A stretch of 64,000 nt of DNA from an uncultured Verrucomicrobiota bacterium. Lineage in GTDB: Bacteria > Verrucomicrobiota > Kiritimatiellia > CAIQIC01 > Lenti-01. A program made the translations under genes and the position numbers. Positions 8,347 to 16,900 of this stretch are shown piece by piece (position 1 is the first letter of the stretch; every line of letters begins with the position of its first letter). The stretch covers positions 1-64,000 of the forward strand of contig CALKWZ010000073.1 of NCBI GenBank assembly GCA_938003985.1, given 5' to 3'. The notes under the pieces were generated by a model. That model was given only the letters and a program-made list of their open reading frames with translations. It had not been told where the DNA came from and made no database searches.

Positions 8347-8375
8347 TTGCCGGACAGCGGGCTCCGCGCTATCGT
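8347..8375 (+). promoter_or_regulatory. Promoter of the transglutaminase-like gene, leaderless type
   Basis: TTGCCG (8347-8352), a 17-nt spacer and TATCGT (8370-8375), with 7 nt to the ATG at 8383. Confidence 0.55.
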
Positions 8376-8382
8376 GAAGCCC

Positions 8383-10122
8383 ATGAACCCACCCTCTTTC
8401 GCCCCCGTCCCCGCCGCGCGCCTCGAGGAATACTCCTCCGCCTGCACGCTCTCGGACATGGAAATCTTCGTTTTTCCGTCCCTGCTCTATCCCCTCGTCC
8501 TCGCCAACCTGATGTCGCCCGCCATCTGGAAATGGCGCGACGACCCGTGGTTCGCCAACTTCGCCAAGCTCACGCCGTACCGCCGCATCTTGCGTCTGAA
8601 GCAGTACGTCATGGACCACTACGCCTTCAACCTCGACCTCGAGACCTGGGGCCTCACCACCCAGGAACGCGAGATGGCGCGCTTTTCCCCGTACCTCGCG
8701 CCGGAGACCATCGCCCAAAGCAACGCCCTGTTCGGCTACGAAGGCGACAAGTTCTACTTCTCCCTCGACATCCGCCGGCACTTCGGCCTGGACAAGTACA
8801 CCCGCGACGTCATCCCGTACTGGAAGACCGAAACCGTCGAAGCCATGGACGCCTTCCGCTACAAGCCCGGGCACCGGACCGGCGCCGGCGAATGCGTCTC
8901 CCTCTCCACCCTCTACGCCGCGGCGCTCTATATCCTCTGCGGCATTTCCCTCGACGACGTCTTTCTCGTCGCCACCCCGCTCCACTCCCAGAACTTCGTC
9001 GACGTCCACGACGGCATCCTCACCAACAACCGCCGGCTCGTCACCAAGGCCATGTGGTTCAACGGCACCGAACTTTCCGCCAAGGCCCGGCGCGCGCTCG
9101 AACACGAGCAGGTGACCATCGTCGCCCACCGCACCGGCTGGGTCCACGCCGTCTATCCCGAGGCCTCCATCGACCACGCCGCCTACGAGCGCTTCCGGGC
9201 CAAGCTGGGCGCGTTCGTGCGCACGCCCGTCACCTCCGAAATCCTGTTCAATTTCCTGCGCCAGAATCCCGCGCGCCAGAAATGCTTCCAGATCGAACAC
9301 GCCTGCTGCGGCAAGCGCCGCTGGATCCCCGCCGAACGCGCCTATGCCTTCGAGAACTCCTGTTCCTTCAAGGTCTCCGACCGCACCCGCGACAAGCTCC
9401 TCGCCGAAATGGACGAGGACGATTTTTTCGCCGAGCCCCTGCCCGACCGCATCCCCCTCAACAAGTTCGACGAATTCTTCAAGCAGGGCCAGGTCGATCT
9501 CGACAACGAAGAAGACCTCCAGCGCCTCGCGCGCGAAGTCGACTGCTACCACGCCGGCGCCTGCGAGATCATCAAGGAACTGCGCGCCTTCTGCCACCTC
9601 GAACCCCGCTGGCCCGACGCCGGCCAGCCGCGCCAATTCGTCCGCGGCCCCGCGATCGACCTGCCGCCCGGCCTGACCCGCGAAGAAATCATCGCGACCC
9701 TCGCAGCGCAGCGCGCCGCCAATCCCGTCGCCGATCTCGCGTTCTACGCTTTCCGCGATCTGGCCCGCACCGATCCGCGCCCGTTCCTCAAGGCCGCCAT
9801 CGAACGCTCGCCCGTCTGCGTCGAAGCCGCCAAGACCATGGAACTGTCCATGATCCTCGCTTGCTTGCGCGAAATGGAAGACGAATCCATCTACGACTCC
9901 ACCCGCGCCGCGCAGCCCGACGAAGTCTGGAACGCCCACCGCGGCGACGGCTTCGAAAAAGCCCTCGTCCTCGCCGCCATCCTGCATGCCCGCGCCCCCG
10001 CCGCTTCCTTCACCCTCCGCGCCGCCGGCGAAACCGCCACCTTGGTCTTCGACGGCAAAGAATACCCCTTCGCCACCCGCAAAGGCCTGCAGCTCGACCT
10101 CGCCTGGCCCCTCGCCACTTGA
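8383..10122 (+). CDS. Uncharacterised protein with a transglutaminase-like Cys/His core
   Basis: A 579-residue soluble protein with no signal peptide or membrane span. Around residues 165-215 a GAGECVSLSTLYAAALYILCGI helix with a Cys, then TPLHSQNFVDVHDG with His and Asp, matches the order and spacing of the Cys-His-Asp triad of transglutaminase-like cysteine proteases. The flanks are unfamiliar: a YEGDKFYFSLDIRRHFGL segment before it, an ENSCSFKVSD segment after it, and an acidic LAEMDEDDFFAEPLPDRIPL stretch near residues 344-363. The start is fixed by a promoter 7 nt upstream. It is monocistronic. I do not recognise a named family; the transglutaminase assignment is inference from the motif pattern. 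Confidence 0.6.
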   Translation: MNPPSFAPVPAARLEEYSSACTLSDMEIFVFPSLLYPLVLANLMSPAIWKWRDDPWFANFAKLTPYRRILRLKQYVMDHYAFNLDLETWGLTTQEREMARFSPYLAPETIAQSNALFGYEGDKFYFSLDIRRHFGLDKYTRDVIPYWKTETVEAMDAFRYKPGHRTGAGECVSLSTLYAAALYILCGISLDDVFLVATPLHSQNFVDVHDGILTNNRRLVTKAMWFNGTELSAKARRALEHEQVTIVAHRTGWVHAVYPEASIDHAAYERFRAKLGAFVRTPVTSEILFNFLRQNPARQKCFQIEHACCGKRRWIPAERAYAFENSCSFKVSDRTRDKLLAEMDEDDFFAEPLPDRIPLNKFDEFFKQGQVDLDNEEDLQRLAREVDCYHAGACEIIKELRAFCHLEPRWPDAGQPRQFVRGPAIDLPPGLTREEIIATLAAQRAANPVADLAFYAFRDLARTDPRPFLKAAIERSPVCVEAAKTMELSMILACLREMEDESIYDSTRAAQPDEVWNAHRGDGFEKALVLAAILHARAPAASFTLRAAGETATLVFDGKEYPFATRKGLQLDLAWPLAT

Positions 10123-10585
10123 TCAGTTGAAAATCCCCTTTTTTGCCCGCCCAAGCCCGTTTGCGAGGCATTTTTTTTGGCGATTTATTGCCTCCGCAGG
10201 CCTCTCCGGACCCGCCAAGCGCCTGCCCAGCCCTAAAAACCCCCGATTAAGCAGGAAAACAGGAAACACACAGGAAAACAGGATCAAGCCCCCATCCCTT
10301 CCTGTTTTCCTTCTAAAATTCCCCGTTTTCACGGGTTTAGGCCGATTTTCGGCCGTTTTCGTGGTTTGTGGCCCGTTTGGGACCTGTTTCGGGCCCGTTG
10401 CGAGCCATTTTCGGCCCTGAAAACGCCCTCCGCGGTCATTTTCGTCCGAAAAATGCCTCCCGAGAGCCTCCTTTTGCGAAGGAGGCATTGCGCGGCGCCC
10501 CGAAACCGGCATAAAGCCTCCTTCGCGCTCGGTTCACGCCCGCCCGCCCGCGCCCTATTCCCCAAGCCCGCAGCCCGTTGCGCCA
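10123..10585. other. Non-coding stretch with short direct and inverted repeats
   Basis: About 460 nt with no convincing gene. It contains T-runs at about 10140 and 10170, a 13-nt direct repeat CAGGAAAACAGGA (10252-10264 and 10271-10283), an inverted copy TCCTGTTTTCCT (10300-10311), and nested GCCTCCTT/AAGGAGGC palindromes (10466-10486). Base composition shifts here from the GC-rich core toward the AT-richer cassette genes. Confidence 0.5.
10252..10311. repeat. Direct plus inverted repeat upstream of the cassette array
   Basis: CAGGAAAACAGGA occurs twice with a 19-nt period. The second copy forms a 12-bp hairpin with TCCTGTTTTCCT at 10300-10311 (16-nt loop). There is no T-run, so a terminator is unlikely. 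Confidence 0.6.
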
Positions 10586-10614
10586 TTGACCCACCCCCGC
10601 CTTTCCGCTATCCT
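10586..10614 (+). promoter_or_regulatory. Promoter reading into the cassette array (Pc-like)
   Basis: TTGACC (10586-10591), an exact 17-nt spacer and TATCCT (10609-10614). It points into the cassette genes and sits 64 nt before the first recombination-site-like GTTCTGC, the place an integron Pc would occupy. A CCTCCTT/AAGGAGG palindrome (10651-10665) lies in the leader. Confidence 0.6.
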
Positions 10615-10677
10615 TTTGCCACTCAGGAAGATTCACCCCGCCACGTAAAACCTCCTTGAAGGAGGGTGAATAAAACG

Positions 10678-10684
10678 GTTCTGC
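10678..10684 (+). other. attI-like simple site bounding cassette 1
   Basis: GTTCTGC is the exact reverse complement of the R'' box (GCAGAAC, 11089-11095) of the first attC-like site. In integrons the six bases after the crossover G belong to the inserted cassette, so this is the expected left boundary of cassette 1. Confidence 0.6.
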
Positions 10685-11147
10685 AAAAGGAAATATGAAA
10701 AGCAACTTAATGATAGCACTCGGCGTAGTCGTTGTATTATCGCTTATGGGAGCAACGGTATTTATTGGTCTGCAATCCATGAGCGCTGCACATGCGGACA
10801 TCCCCCCGCCGACAGTTAAGACCATTTCCGATTTTCGCTCCTGGCGCCCTACTTTTACCACTGCGCATCTCATTACTTTCGGCTGGTCTAGCAACTACTA
10901 CATTGACAATGACAATGCGCGATACAGCTCACGCGGGCCGCGCACATATGTTTTTAGTACATCGGGAAAATATCTTGAGACGTCGGACCTTACGGCCGAT
11001 ATGCGCAGCTTTGCATTTGCCGCCAGCAAAGGCGTAAACATTACTAGGGTTAATATTGACGATATACCAATACCGGAATGAATAATGCGCAGAACAAGCG
11101 GGTCCAGGGTACCCGCCACAAGGTGTCGGATCCCCTGACCCGTGACG
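10679..11147 (+). mobile_element. Putative integron gene cassette 1
   Basis: A 469-bp unit from T10679 (after the crossover G) to G11147 of attC1. It carries one ORF in the direction of the Pc-like promoter. If circularised, R'' GCAGAAC would face R' GTTCTGC, a perfect 7-bp match. Confidence 0.65.
10695..11081 (+). CDS. Small exported protein of unknown function (cassette 1)
   Basis: A 128-residue protein. The N-terminal hydrophobic segment (LMIALGVVVVLSLMGATVFI, about residues 5-24) is a signal peptide or membrane anchor. A soluble domain of about 90 residues follows, rich in aromatic, Ser and Thr residues (TFGWSSNYYIDNDNARYSSR). There are no cysteines and no recognisable motif. The ATG follows AAAAGGAAAT, a usable Shine-Dalgarno sequence. 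Codon use is far AT-richer than in flanking genes. The stop lies 7 nt before the R'' box of attC1, the compact layout typical of cassette ORFs. The function is unknown. Confidence 0.65.
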   Translation: MKSNLMIALGVVVVLSLMGATVFIGLQSMSAAHADIPPPTVKTISDFRSWRPTFTTAHLITFGWSSNYYIDNDNARYSSRGPRTYVFSTSGKYLETSDLTADMRSFAFAASKGVNITRVNIDDIPIPE

Positions 11148-11153
11148 TTCGAC
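11089..11153 (+). repeat. attC-like recombination site 1
   Basis: A 65-nt imperfect palindrome, nearly identical to 11781-11845. R'' is GCAGAAC (11089-11095) and R' is GTTCGAC (11147-11153). The inner L-like arms GCGGGTC-C-AGGG and CCCCTG-ACCCGT pair with one extrahelical C on the top strand (G on the bottom), as in attC sites. The AAC/GTT triplets are kept; the other R positions depart from the class 1 consensus. Confidence 0.65.
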
Positions 11154-11839
11154 GAATAAAATGATTATGCGCACAATGGCACATCACCGATACGCGGCCA
11201 TCATAGCTGGTGCATGCAACGCTATTATCGCCACTTCCGCCATGTCCGACGACATTCCTTGGATTACGCTTGAGAACATCAGCCTGAATCCAACCAGCTT
11301 TTATGTGTCCATCAATGTAACCAATACCTGGTCACCATATTATTTCGCCCTGGAGGCATACGAAGGAGAACCTGTGGGGTCCACCGGCGGGGTTGAGCGA
11401 GCCATCGTATCCGATTGGGTGCAAGGAACGGGCTCGGCCTTGGTCTTGTATGACACCTCTGCCCCCTTGTCTCAATCAGGGCGTACATACAATGTCGCGG
11501 TCACTCCGGATATCGGAGGATTCTACATCCTTGGTCCAAACGAAATCTTTGCCCCTTATCCCTTCTTCAGATCGCCCGACATTTCTTCGATCATCGTAAC
11601 GCCAACAAATGCGGGCCAAGTCTTGGCCATCACATATGGCGAGGGCTTGTATACCAATACGGTCTATGTCTTGAGTGACGAAGCCTCGGGGTTCATTCGA
11701 GTCAAGGGAACCAACAATATCCCGACAAATGCGGTCATCGAGCGCAGCACGGATCCCATTAGATGGGCCACAAAAAAAATGTCGAACAAGCGGGTCCAGG
11801 GTACCCTCCACAAGGTGTCGGGTCCCCTGACCCGTGACG
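11148..11839 (+). mobile_element. Putative integron gene cassette 2
   Basis: A 692-bp unit from T11148 to G11839. The circular form would pair R'' GTCGAAC (11781-11787) with R' GTTCGAC (11147-11153), a perfect 7-bp match. It carries one ORF on the same strand as cassette 1. Confidence 0.65.
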
Positions 11840-11847
11840 TGCGATGA
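11161..11847 (+). CDS. Exported protein of unknown function (cassette 2)
   Basis: A 228-residue protein with an N-terminal signal-like region (AAIIAGACNAIIATSA, about residues 12-27). Its beta-rich body resembles one domain of the Verrucomicrobia/Kiritimatiellota secreted proteins (SLNPTSFYVSINVTNTWSPY, and a late NAVIERSTDPIRW segment like their C-terminal 'TSTDLINW' modules). The last 20 or so residues (NKRVQGTLHKVSGPLTRDVR) are encoded by the attC2 site itself, so the natural C terminus has been replaced or extended by the recombination site. An alternative ATG lies 6 nt in. Codon use is AT-rich. The function is unknown. Confidence 0.65.
   Translation: MIMRTMAHHRYAAIIAGACNAIIATSAMSDDIPWITLENISLNPTSFYVSINVTNTWSPYYFALEAYEGEPVGSTGGVERAIVSDWVQGTGSALVLYDTSAPLSQSGRTYNVAVTPDIGGFYILGPNEIFAPYPFFRSPDISSIIVTPTNAGQVLAITYGEGLYTNTVYVLSDEASGFIRVKGTNNIPTNAVIERSTDPIRWATKKMSNKRVQGTLHKVSGPLTRDVR
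11781..11845 (+). repeat. attC-like recombination site 2
   Basis: A 65-nt near-copy of attC1 with R'' GTCGAAC (11781-11787) and a diverged right box GTGCGAT (11839-11845). The same L-like arms and extrahelical C are kept. No third copy is seen downstream. Confidence 0.65.
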
Positions 11848-12266
11848 AGAACGACCGGAAACTGCTGCGAAAGGTTGGCGCGCTGGCCATCCTGCTGGGC
11901 GTTTATCCGGCGTTTGTTCTCGGCTACTCGTGGAGTTGCGTGCTGCGGTCGGATTTGCGCGGCGGCCGGCATGGCCCGCTCGATGCCTATCGCCATGCTC
12001 TCGCCAGCGCGGTGGTGGCGTACACGTTGAACGAGTCGGCGGTTGACCTCATCACTGTCCTGTTTGAATCGAAGGGCAAGGACTCCAATCGCATGGACGG
12101 CCACAACAACCGCATCGGGGCCCGCCTCGGCGCCCACGCCGATTCATTCCGCGACCTTGAACCCGCCGTGCGGCAACATGTTGGGAACGGCGCCGTCGCT
12201 GCGGTCGAACCGGATCAAATCACCTGGTTGCCGGAGAACAAATGGCGCGATGGTTGGATTTGGTGA
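11844..12266 (+). CDS. Uncharacterised membrane-anchored protein at the array's distal end
   Basis: A 140-residue protein. Its ATG overlaps the stop of the cassette-2 ORF (ATGA, 11844-11847). One hydrophobic N-terminal segment (about residues 11-30, VGALAILLGVYPAFVLGYSW) is followed by a conserved-looking core: GPLDAYRHALASAVVAYTL (about residues 44-62), then KGKDSNRMDGHNNRIGARLG (about residues 77-96). The His-Asn-Asn and Tyr-Arg-His positions look functional. I recall similar RHxxAS...DxHNN patterns in small uncharacterised proteins but cannot name a family. No attC follows it, so it is either a cassette that lost its site or the original flanking gene. Confidence 0.6.
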   Translation: MKNDRKLLRKVGALAILLGVYPAFVLGYSWSCVLRSDLRGGRHGPLDAYRHALASAVVAYTLNESAVDLITVLFESKGKDSNRMDGHNNRIGARLGAHADSFRDLEPAVRQHVGNGAVAAVEPDQITWLPENKWRDGWIW

Positions 12267-12299
12267 CCGGTCCATGAAAATGCCATTCCCATAATCGCC

Positions 12300-12683
12300 A
12301 TGCTCCGCCTCTACGTAGATCAGATCGCGCGGTTGTTTCCGGACGCTTCGAAGGCGGAGCTGCGGTTGCTGCTGGCGGCGCGGCGGGCGATTCTGAAGGC
12401 CGTTCCGGCCTGCCACGAGCACGTCAAATGGGGCGCGCTCTCCTACCAGAAGCCGGACCCGGACGGCGCGATCAAAGGCGGCATCTGCCAGCTTTATCAT
12501 TGGCGCGGCCAAGTCCTGGTGGGCTTCGTCCACGGCGCGTTTCTGCCCGATCCCGCGCGGCTGCTGCAAGGCACCGCCAAGGCCAAGCGCACGCTCCCCA
12601 TCCCCGCCGCCGCCTTCCTGAAAGACCGGCGTTTTCTCGATCTGCTCCGCGCTTCCGCCCGGTTCGATCCCTGCAAGCCGTAA
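12300..12683 (+). CDS. DUF1801 (YdhG-like) protein
   Basis: A 127-residue protein matching the DUF1801/YdhG fold. It has an N-terminal helix pair, the VKWGALSYQKP signature (about residues 42-52) matching the family's WG-x-P region, a CQLYHWRGQVLVGFVHGAFLP strand-turn (about residues 61-81), and a PARLLQGTAKAKRTL segment. Family members are small soluble proteins of unsettled function. A CATAAT box lies 4 nt before the ATG with no convincing -35, so I am unsure of the promoter. GC content is back to the genomic level. Confidence 0.8.
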   Translation: MLRLYVDQIARLFPDASKAELRLLLAARRAILKAVPACHEHVKWGALSYQKPDPDGAIKGGICQLYHWRGQVLVGFVHGAFLPDPARLLQGTAKAKRTLPIPAAAFLKDRRFLDLLRASARFDPCKP

Positions 12684-12755
12684 AGCGGCGGAATATCGAA
12701 ATTGACCTCGAACCGGCGCGGAAATTGCGCTACGAATCCGCGGTGAGGAATCCCG

Positions 12756-13898
12756 ATGGCGTTGCGCGTGTTGATCGTACCGGACAAGTTCAAGGGGACG
12801 CTGGCGGCCCCGGCGGCCGCGGCGGCGATCGCCCGCGGCTGGAGCGAAGCGCGGCCGCAGGATGTTCTTGAACTCGTGCCCATGTCCGACGGCGGCGAGG
12901 GCTTCGGCGAATTGCTGGGGACGCGGCTCGGCGCCGCGAGGCGGACCTGCGCCACCGTGGATGCCGCGGGCCGGCCTTGCCGCGCGGAATGGTGGGCTGC
13001 ACCGGAGGCCGGCACGGCGATCTTCGAGACTGCGCAGGTGAACGGTCTGGCCCGGCTGCCGCCCGGGCAATTCCACCCCTACCAGCTCGACACGTTCGGC
13101 ATCGGCGCGGTGCTGCGCGACGTCGAACAGGCCGGTCTCCGCCGGTTGATCCTCGGCCTGGGCGGCAGCGCGACGAACGACGGCGGCTTCGGCCTGGCGC
13201 GGGCCTTGGGTTGGATTTTCCGCGACGGCGCCGGGGCGGAAATCCGGTCCTGGACCGAGCTGGACCGGTTGGCTGCGGCGGAACCCCCGCCGCGTCCGCT
13301 CGGTTTTGAGCAGATCGTCGTCGCGGTGGACGTCGCAAATCCCCTGCTCGGTCCCACGGGCGCGACGCGGGTCTATGGTCCGCAAAAGGGCCTGAAGCCG
13401 GAAGACCTGGACCGGGCCGAACGCTGCCTCGCCCGGCTGGCCGCAACGCTCAAGCCGCAACAGGGCCCCGCCGCCGAACAGGAACCGGGCGCGGGCGCCG
13501 CCGGCGGACTGGGCTACGGCTTGAAGGCTTTTGTCGGCGGCGCATTCCGGCCCGGCGCGGCCATCTTCGCGGAACTGGCGGGACTGGATGAAAAGATCCG
13601 GCAAGCGGATCTGGTGATCACCGGCGAAGGCGCGCTGGACGAGCAATCGCGGATGGGCAAAGGCACGGGATTCGTCGCGGATCTGGCCGCGCGCGCAGGC
13701 AAGCGCTGCCTGTGCCTGGCGGGGCGGATTTCGCCGTCGTTCCGCGTTCCCTCCCCCGACGGGGTCGTCGGGGGCGCCAAGGACTTCGCGGCGTGGGCCA
13801 TCGTGCCCGACGTCGCGACGGAGACCGAATCGCGCGCGCACCCGGCGGAATGTTTGCGGCGCCTGGCGGCCCGCGCGGCGGCGCAAGTTGTTGGATAA
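12756..13898 (+). CDS. Glycerate kinase (GlxK/GarK family)
   Basis: A 380-residue type I glycerate kinase, phosphorylating D-glycerate with ATP to 2- or 3-phosphoglycerate in the cytoplasm. Family hallmarks are the N terminus VLIVPDKFKGTL, then PMSDGGEGFGELL (about residues 48-60), LGLGGSATNDGGFGLARALG (about residues 136-155), VDVANPLLGPTGATRVYGPQKG (about residues 191-212), and VITGEGALDEQS near residue 295. A Shine-Dalgarno GTGAGG lies 7 nt before the ATG. Length is normal. No glyoxylate or hydroxypyruvate genes adjoin, so its metabolic source of glycerate is not shown here. Confidence 0.93.
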   Translation: MALRVLIVPDKFKGTLAAPAAAAAIARGWSEARPQDVLELVPMSDGGEGFGELLGTRLGAARRTCATVDAAGRPCRAEWWAAPEAGTAIFETAQVNGLARLPPGQFHPYQLDTFGIGAVLRDVEQAGLRRLILGLGGSATNDGGFGLARALGWIFRDGAGAEIRSWTELDRLAAAEPPPRPLGFEQIVVAVDVANPLLGPTGATRVYGPQKGLKPEDLDRAERCLARLAATLKPQQGPAAEQEPGAGAAGGLGYGLKAFVGGAFRPGAAIFAELAGLDEKIRQADLVITGEGALDEQSRMGKGTGFVADLAARAGKRCLCLAGRISPSFRVPSPDGVVGGAKDFAAWAIVPDVATETESRAHPAECLRRLAARAAAQVVG

Positions 13899-13899
13899 G

Positions 13900-13969
13900 C
13901 CCCCCCGCGGCCTTGGCCGTGGGAGGCGAAGTTGGCTCCCCCATGGCGCGAGGCCATGGGGCCCGCCCG
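13900..13969 (-). repeat. Dispersed two-hairpin element, copy B
   Basis: An inverted copy of 4441-4509. The stems are CCCGCGGC/GCCGTGGG (13904-13911, 13916-13923) and CCCCATGGC/GCCATGGGG (13939-13947, 13953-13961). Stem sequences differ from copy A but pairing is kept, and the joining GCGAAGTTGGCTC is conserved. It lies between the convergent glycerate kinase and GH18 genes. Confidence 0.7.
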
Positions 13970-13986
13970 AACGGCTTTGCCGCGGA

Positions 13987-16900
13987 TCAGGGCGCGCGCT
14001 GGACGCCGATGCCGTAGAAGTAGGTGCCGAGTTCGGCGGGGGCGGCGTTGGTGTAGCCGTTGGTCGGGGCGGTGGCGCCGATGTTGCCGACGTGCTGGGT
14101 GAAGGGCCCGGCGACGTTGGTCGCGCGCCAGATCGAATAGACGCGGCCGGTCACGCTGGGCCAGCGGAAAACCAGGTTCGCCGTCGCGGTCTGGTTGGTG
14201 GCGTAGGGCGCCAGCGCCAGCACGGACGAATTGGTTTTCGGATTCGTGCCGGCGATGAATTCGTCGTAGTTGCTCCGGCCGTCGCCATCGTCGTCGCCCG
14301 CGGGCACGCCGTTGGTCGCGCCGCTGAAATAGGTGCTTTCGTACACGTCCGGCATGCCGTCGCCGTCGCTGTCGGCGTCCGGATCGGTCTGCACGCCCGT
14401 CACGATCACGTCGTCGAGCGCGATGTTGCTCGTCACCTTGTTCCAGGTGAACCGCAGCTGCGTCGCGGATTCGGACAGATCGAAGGCGTAGGTCGTACCG
14501 ACGTTCGACGGGTTGGTGACCACGCCCACCGTCGCCCAGTTCCCGCCGACGTACTGCGCCACCTCGAAGGTGCCCGTCCCCGCCGTCGTGACCGCCCGCA
14601 TCCAGAACGAGACGTTCGTCGCGCCGAAGAACGTCGGACTGGCGATGGCGTCGCCGTCGCTGTCGAATTTGACCGACGGCGCCGCCCGGCCGTAGTAGGT
14701 GGCGGGATAGTTCGTGGTGACGCCGCTGAACGTCCAGCCCGCGGGCACGGCGGGCGTGACGTCGAAGGGCTCGTCGATCAGCGTGACGGAATTCGTGTCC
14801 GGCTCGGCCACGTAGGTCGCGGCGAAGGAGTTGGTCGTGCCGTTGGTCGTGGCCGTCGCGACGTCGGCCGGCGCGATCCAGCCCGTCGCCGCGCCGAACG
14901 ACACCGTGTGCGCGCCGGCGGTCAGGCCGGTGGCGGCGGCGCCGCTGGCGCGCCACGCGCCGCCGTCCACGCGCCATTGCGCGCCGGCGGCGACGGCCTC
15001 GGCGGGCTGCAGCGTGACGGACAGGGCGCCGGTCGTGGGCGGCGCCGCCCCCGCCTGCCCCTTGAGCTGGATCTCGTCCAGGTAGTAGAAATCGTTGGTG
15101 TTGTTGGCGCTCGCCGCGTCGAAGAAGACCACGCGCGCCATGATCTGCGTGCGGACGTCGGCGATGGCCAGCACGTACGGGGTGCCCTGCGGCTGCCGGT
15201 TGGTGTCGACCAGCGTCCCGTACTCCAGCTGCAGGTTGCTCAGGCCGTCCGCGATCTGCGTGCCGATGGCCGACGGCGACCACGTCGCGCCGCCGTCGTA
15301 GCTGACGGACACGTGCAGGTCGTCGCCGCTGTCCGGTCCGTTGGCCGCGAACGGGATCGTCAGCGTCACGTTCGTATAGCCGCTGATGTCCACGTTGCCC
15401 AGGACCACCGCCGGATTGACCGCCCCGTTCGTGGACCCGCGCAGGCGCACCGCGCTTGCGCCGGACAGCACCTTGTCCGCGTTCGTCGCCGCGGCCGCGC
15501 CGAAATCTTCGTTGGTCGCCAGCCCGCTGCCGTTCAGGGGCACGTAGCTCCAGCTCCAGGGATGCACGTCCGCGCCGTCGAAACCCTGCGACGCGATGCA
15601 ATCCGCGCCGGCGGGCTGCAGGACGTAGGTCCGCGTCACGGTGCCCGTCGCGCCGGAGACGACCGTCACGTTGGTCGCGGCGGGCGTAGCGTAGCCCGCA
15701 ACGGGGCCGAAGGTCACGGTATAGCCACCGGCGGCCAGATTGGTCGTGGCGCCCGCGGCGATCCAGCTCGCGCCGCCGTCGAGGCTCCACTGCGCGCTCG
15801 CCGGCGTCAGGTTCACCGTCAGCGCCCCGGGCAGGTCGGCGTAGGTCTTCGTGAAGGACGCCGCCTCGCCCGCGGACAACGCGTAGTTGGTCGCCGCCGG
15901 CGCGGCATAGCCGCTCACCGCCAGGAAGCTGATCGTGTGCGTCTTGACGGTCAGATCCTGGACGGTGGCCCCGCTCTCGTTCCAGTTGGTGCCGCCGTCC
16001 ACGCTCCACGCGGCCCCGGCGGCCACGGCGCCGGCAGGAGCCAGCGCGACCGTGATCGAGCCGGGCAGCGCCGTGTAGCTGTAGGACCGGACCACGTTGC
16101 TGTTGGCGTAGACGGTCGTGTAGCCCGTATCCGGCACCACGTAATTCGAGACGGTCTTGAAGGTGAAATACTGGCGGCCGGCGAGCAGATCATAGGCCGT
16201 GGCGCCGCTGTCGTACCAGGTGTTGCCGCCATCCACGCTCCACTGCGCGCCCGCGGACACGGCCGCCGCCGGACTCAGGTTCACCGTCAGGTCGCCCACC
16301 AGCGCGACGTAGGCGCCCGTGATGGAAACCGCGGCGCCGGCGATGGTCACGTTGGACGCGGCGGGCGTCGTATGGCTGTCGACGTCCTGGAACGTCACCG
16401 CGTAGGTGCCGTTGGTCAGGTTGGAGAGCGTGGTGCCGCTCGTGCGCCAGACGGCGCCGCCGTCCACGCTCCAGCGGCCGTCGGCCACGGCCGTGGCCGG
16501 CGTCAGCGTCACGGTCAGCGAGCCGGAGGCCGAGGCATAGACGGAGGTGAAGACGTTGGTCGCGCCCGCGGTCACCACGACGGACGTCGCGGCCGGCGTG
16601 AGATACCCGTCCACGGCGCCGAAGGAAACCTGGTAGGTGCCCGCATTGAGGCCCGTGCGCACGCTGCCGCTGACGTTCGTGGTGCCGGCGACGATCCACC
16701 GCCCCGCGTTCGTCGCGGCCGCCGGCGAGAGCACGACGCGGATGGCGCCGGGCACGGCCGAATCGCCGAGGAACTGCATGGCCTTGGTCATCACGGTCGC
16801 GCGGGTTTCCGCGTTGGTGATGGTTTCGAACGGGAAGCCCATCACGACGGTGCGGTAGGTGGCGTTGCTGTACTGGACGATCGCGCCGCTGGTGCCCGCG

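Noticed and set aside
10644..10651. Additional operator (ACGTAAAA) of the 30325-30438 palindrome type in front of the cassette array
   Set aside because: It is only a half-site with no matching left arm; a chance match is likely.
11089..11845. Terminal repeats of an insertion sequence or composite transposon
   Set aside because: The two 65-nt sites are in the same orientation, there is no transposase or target duplication, and each is internally palindromic with cassette-type box matching.
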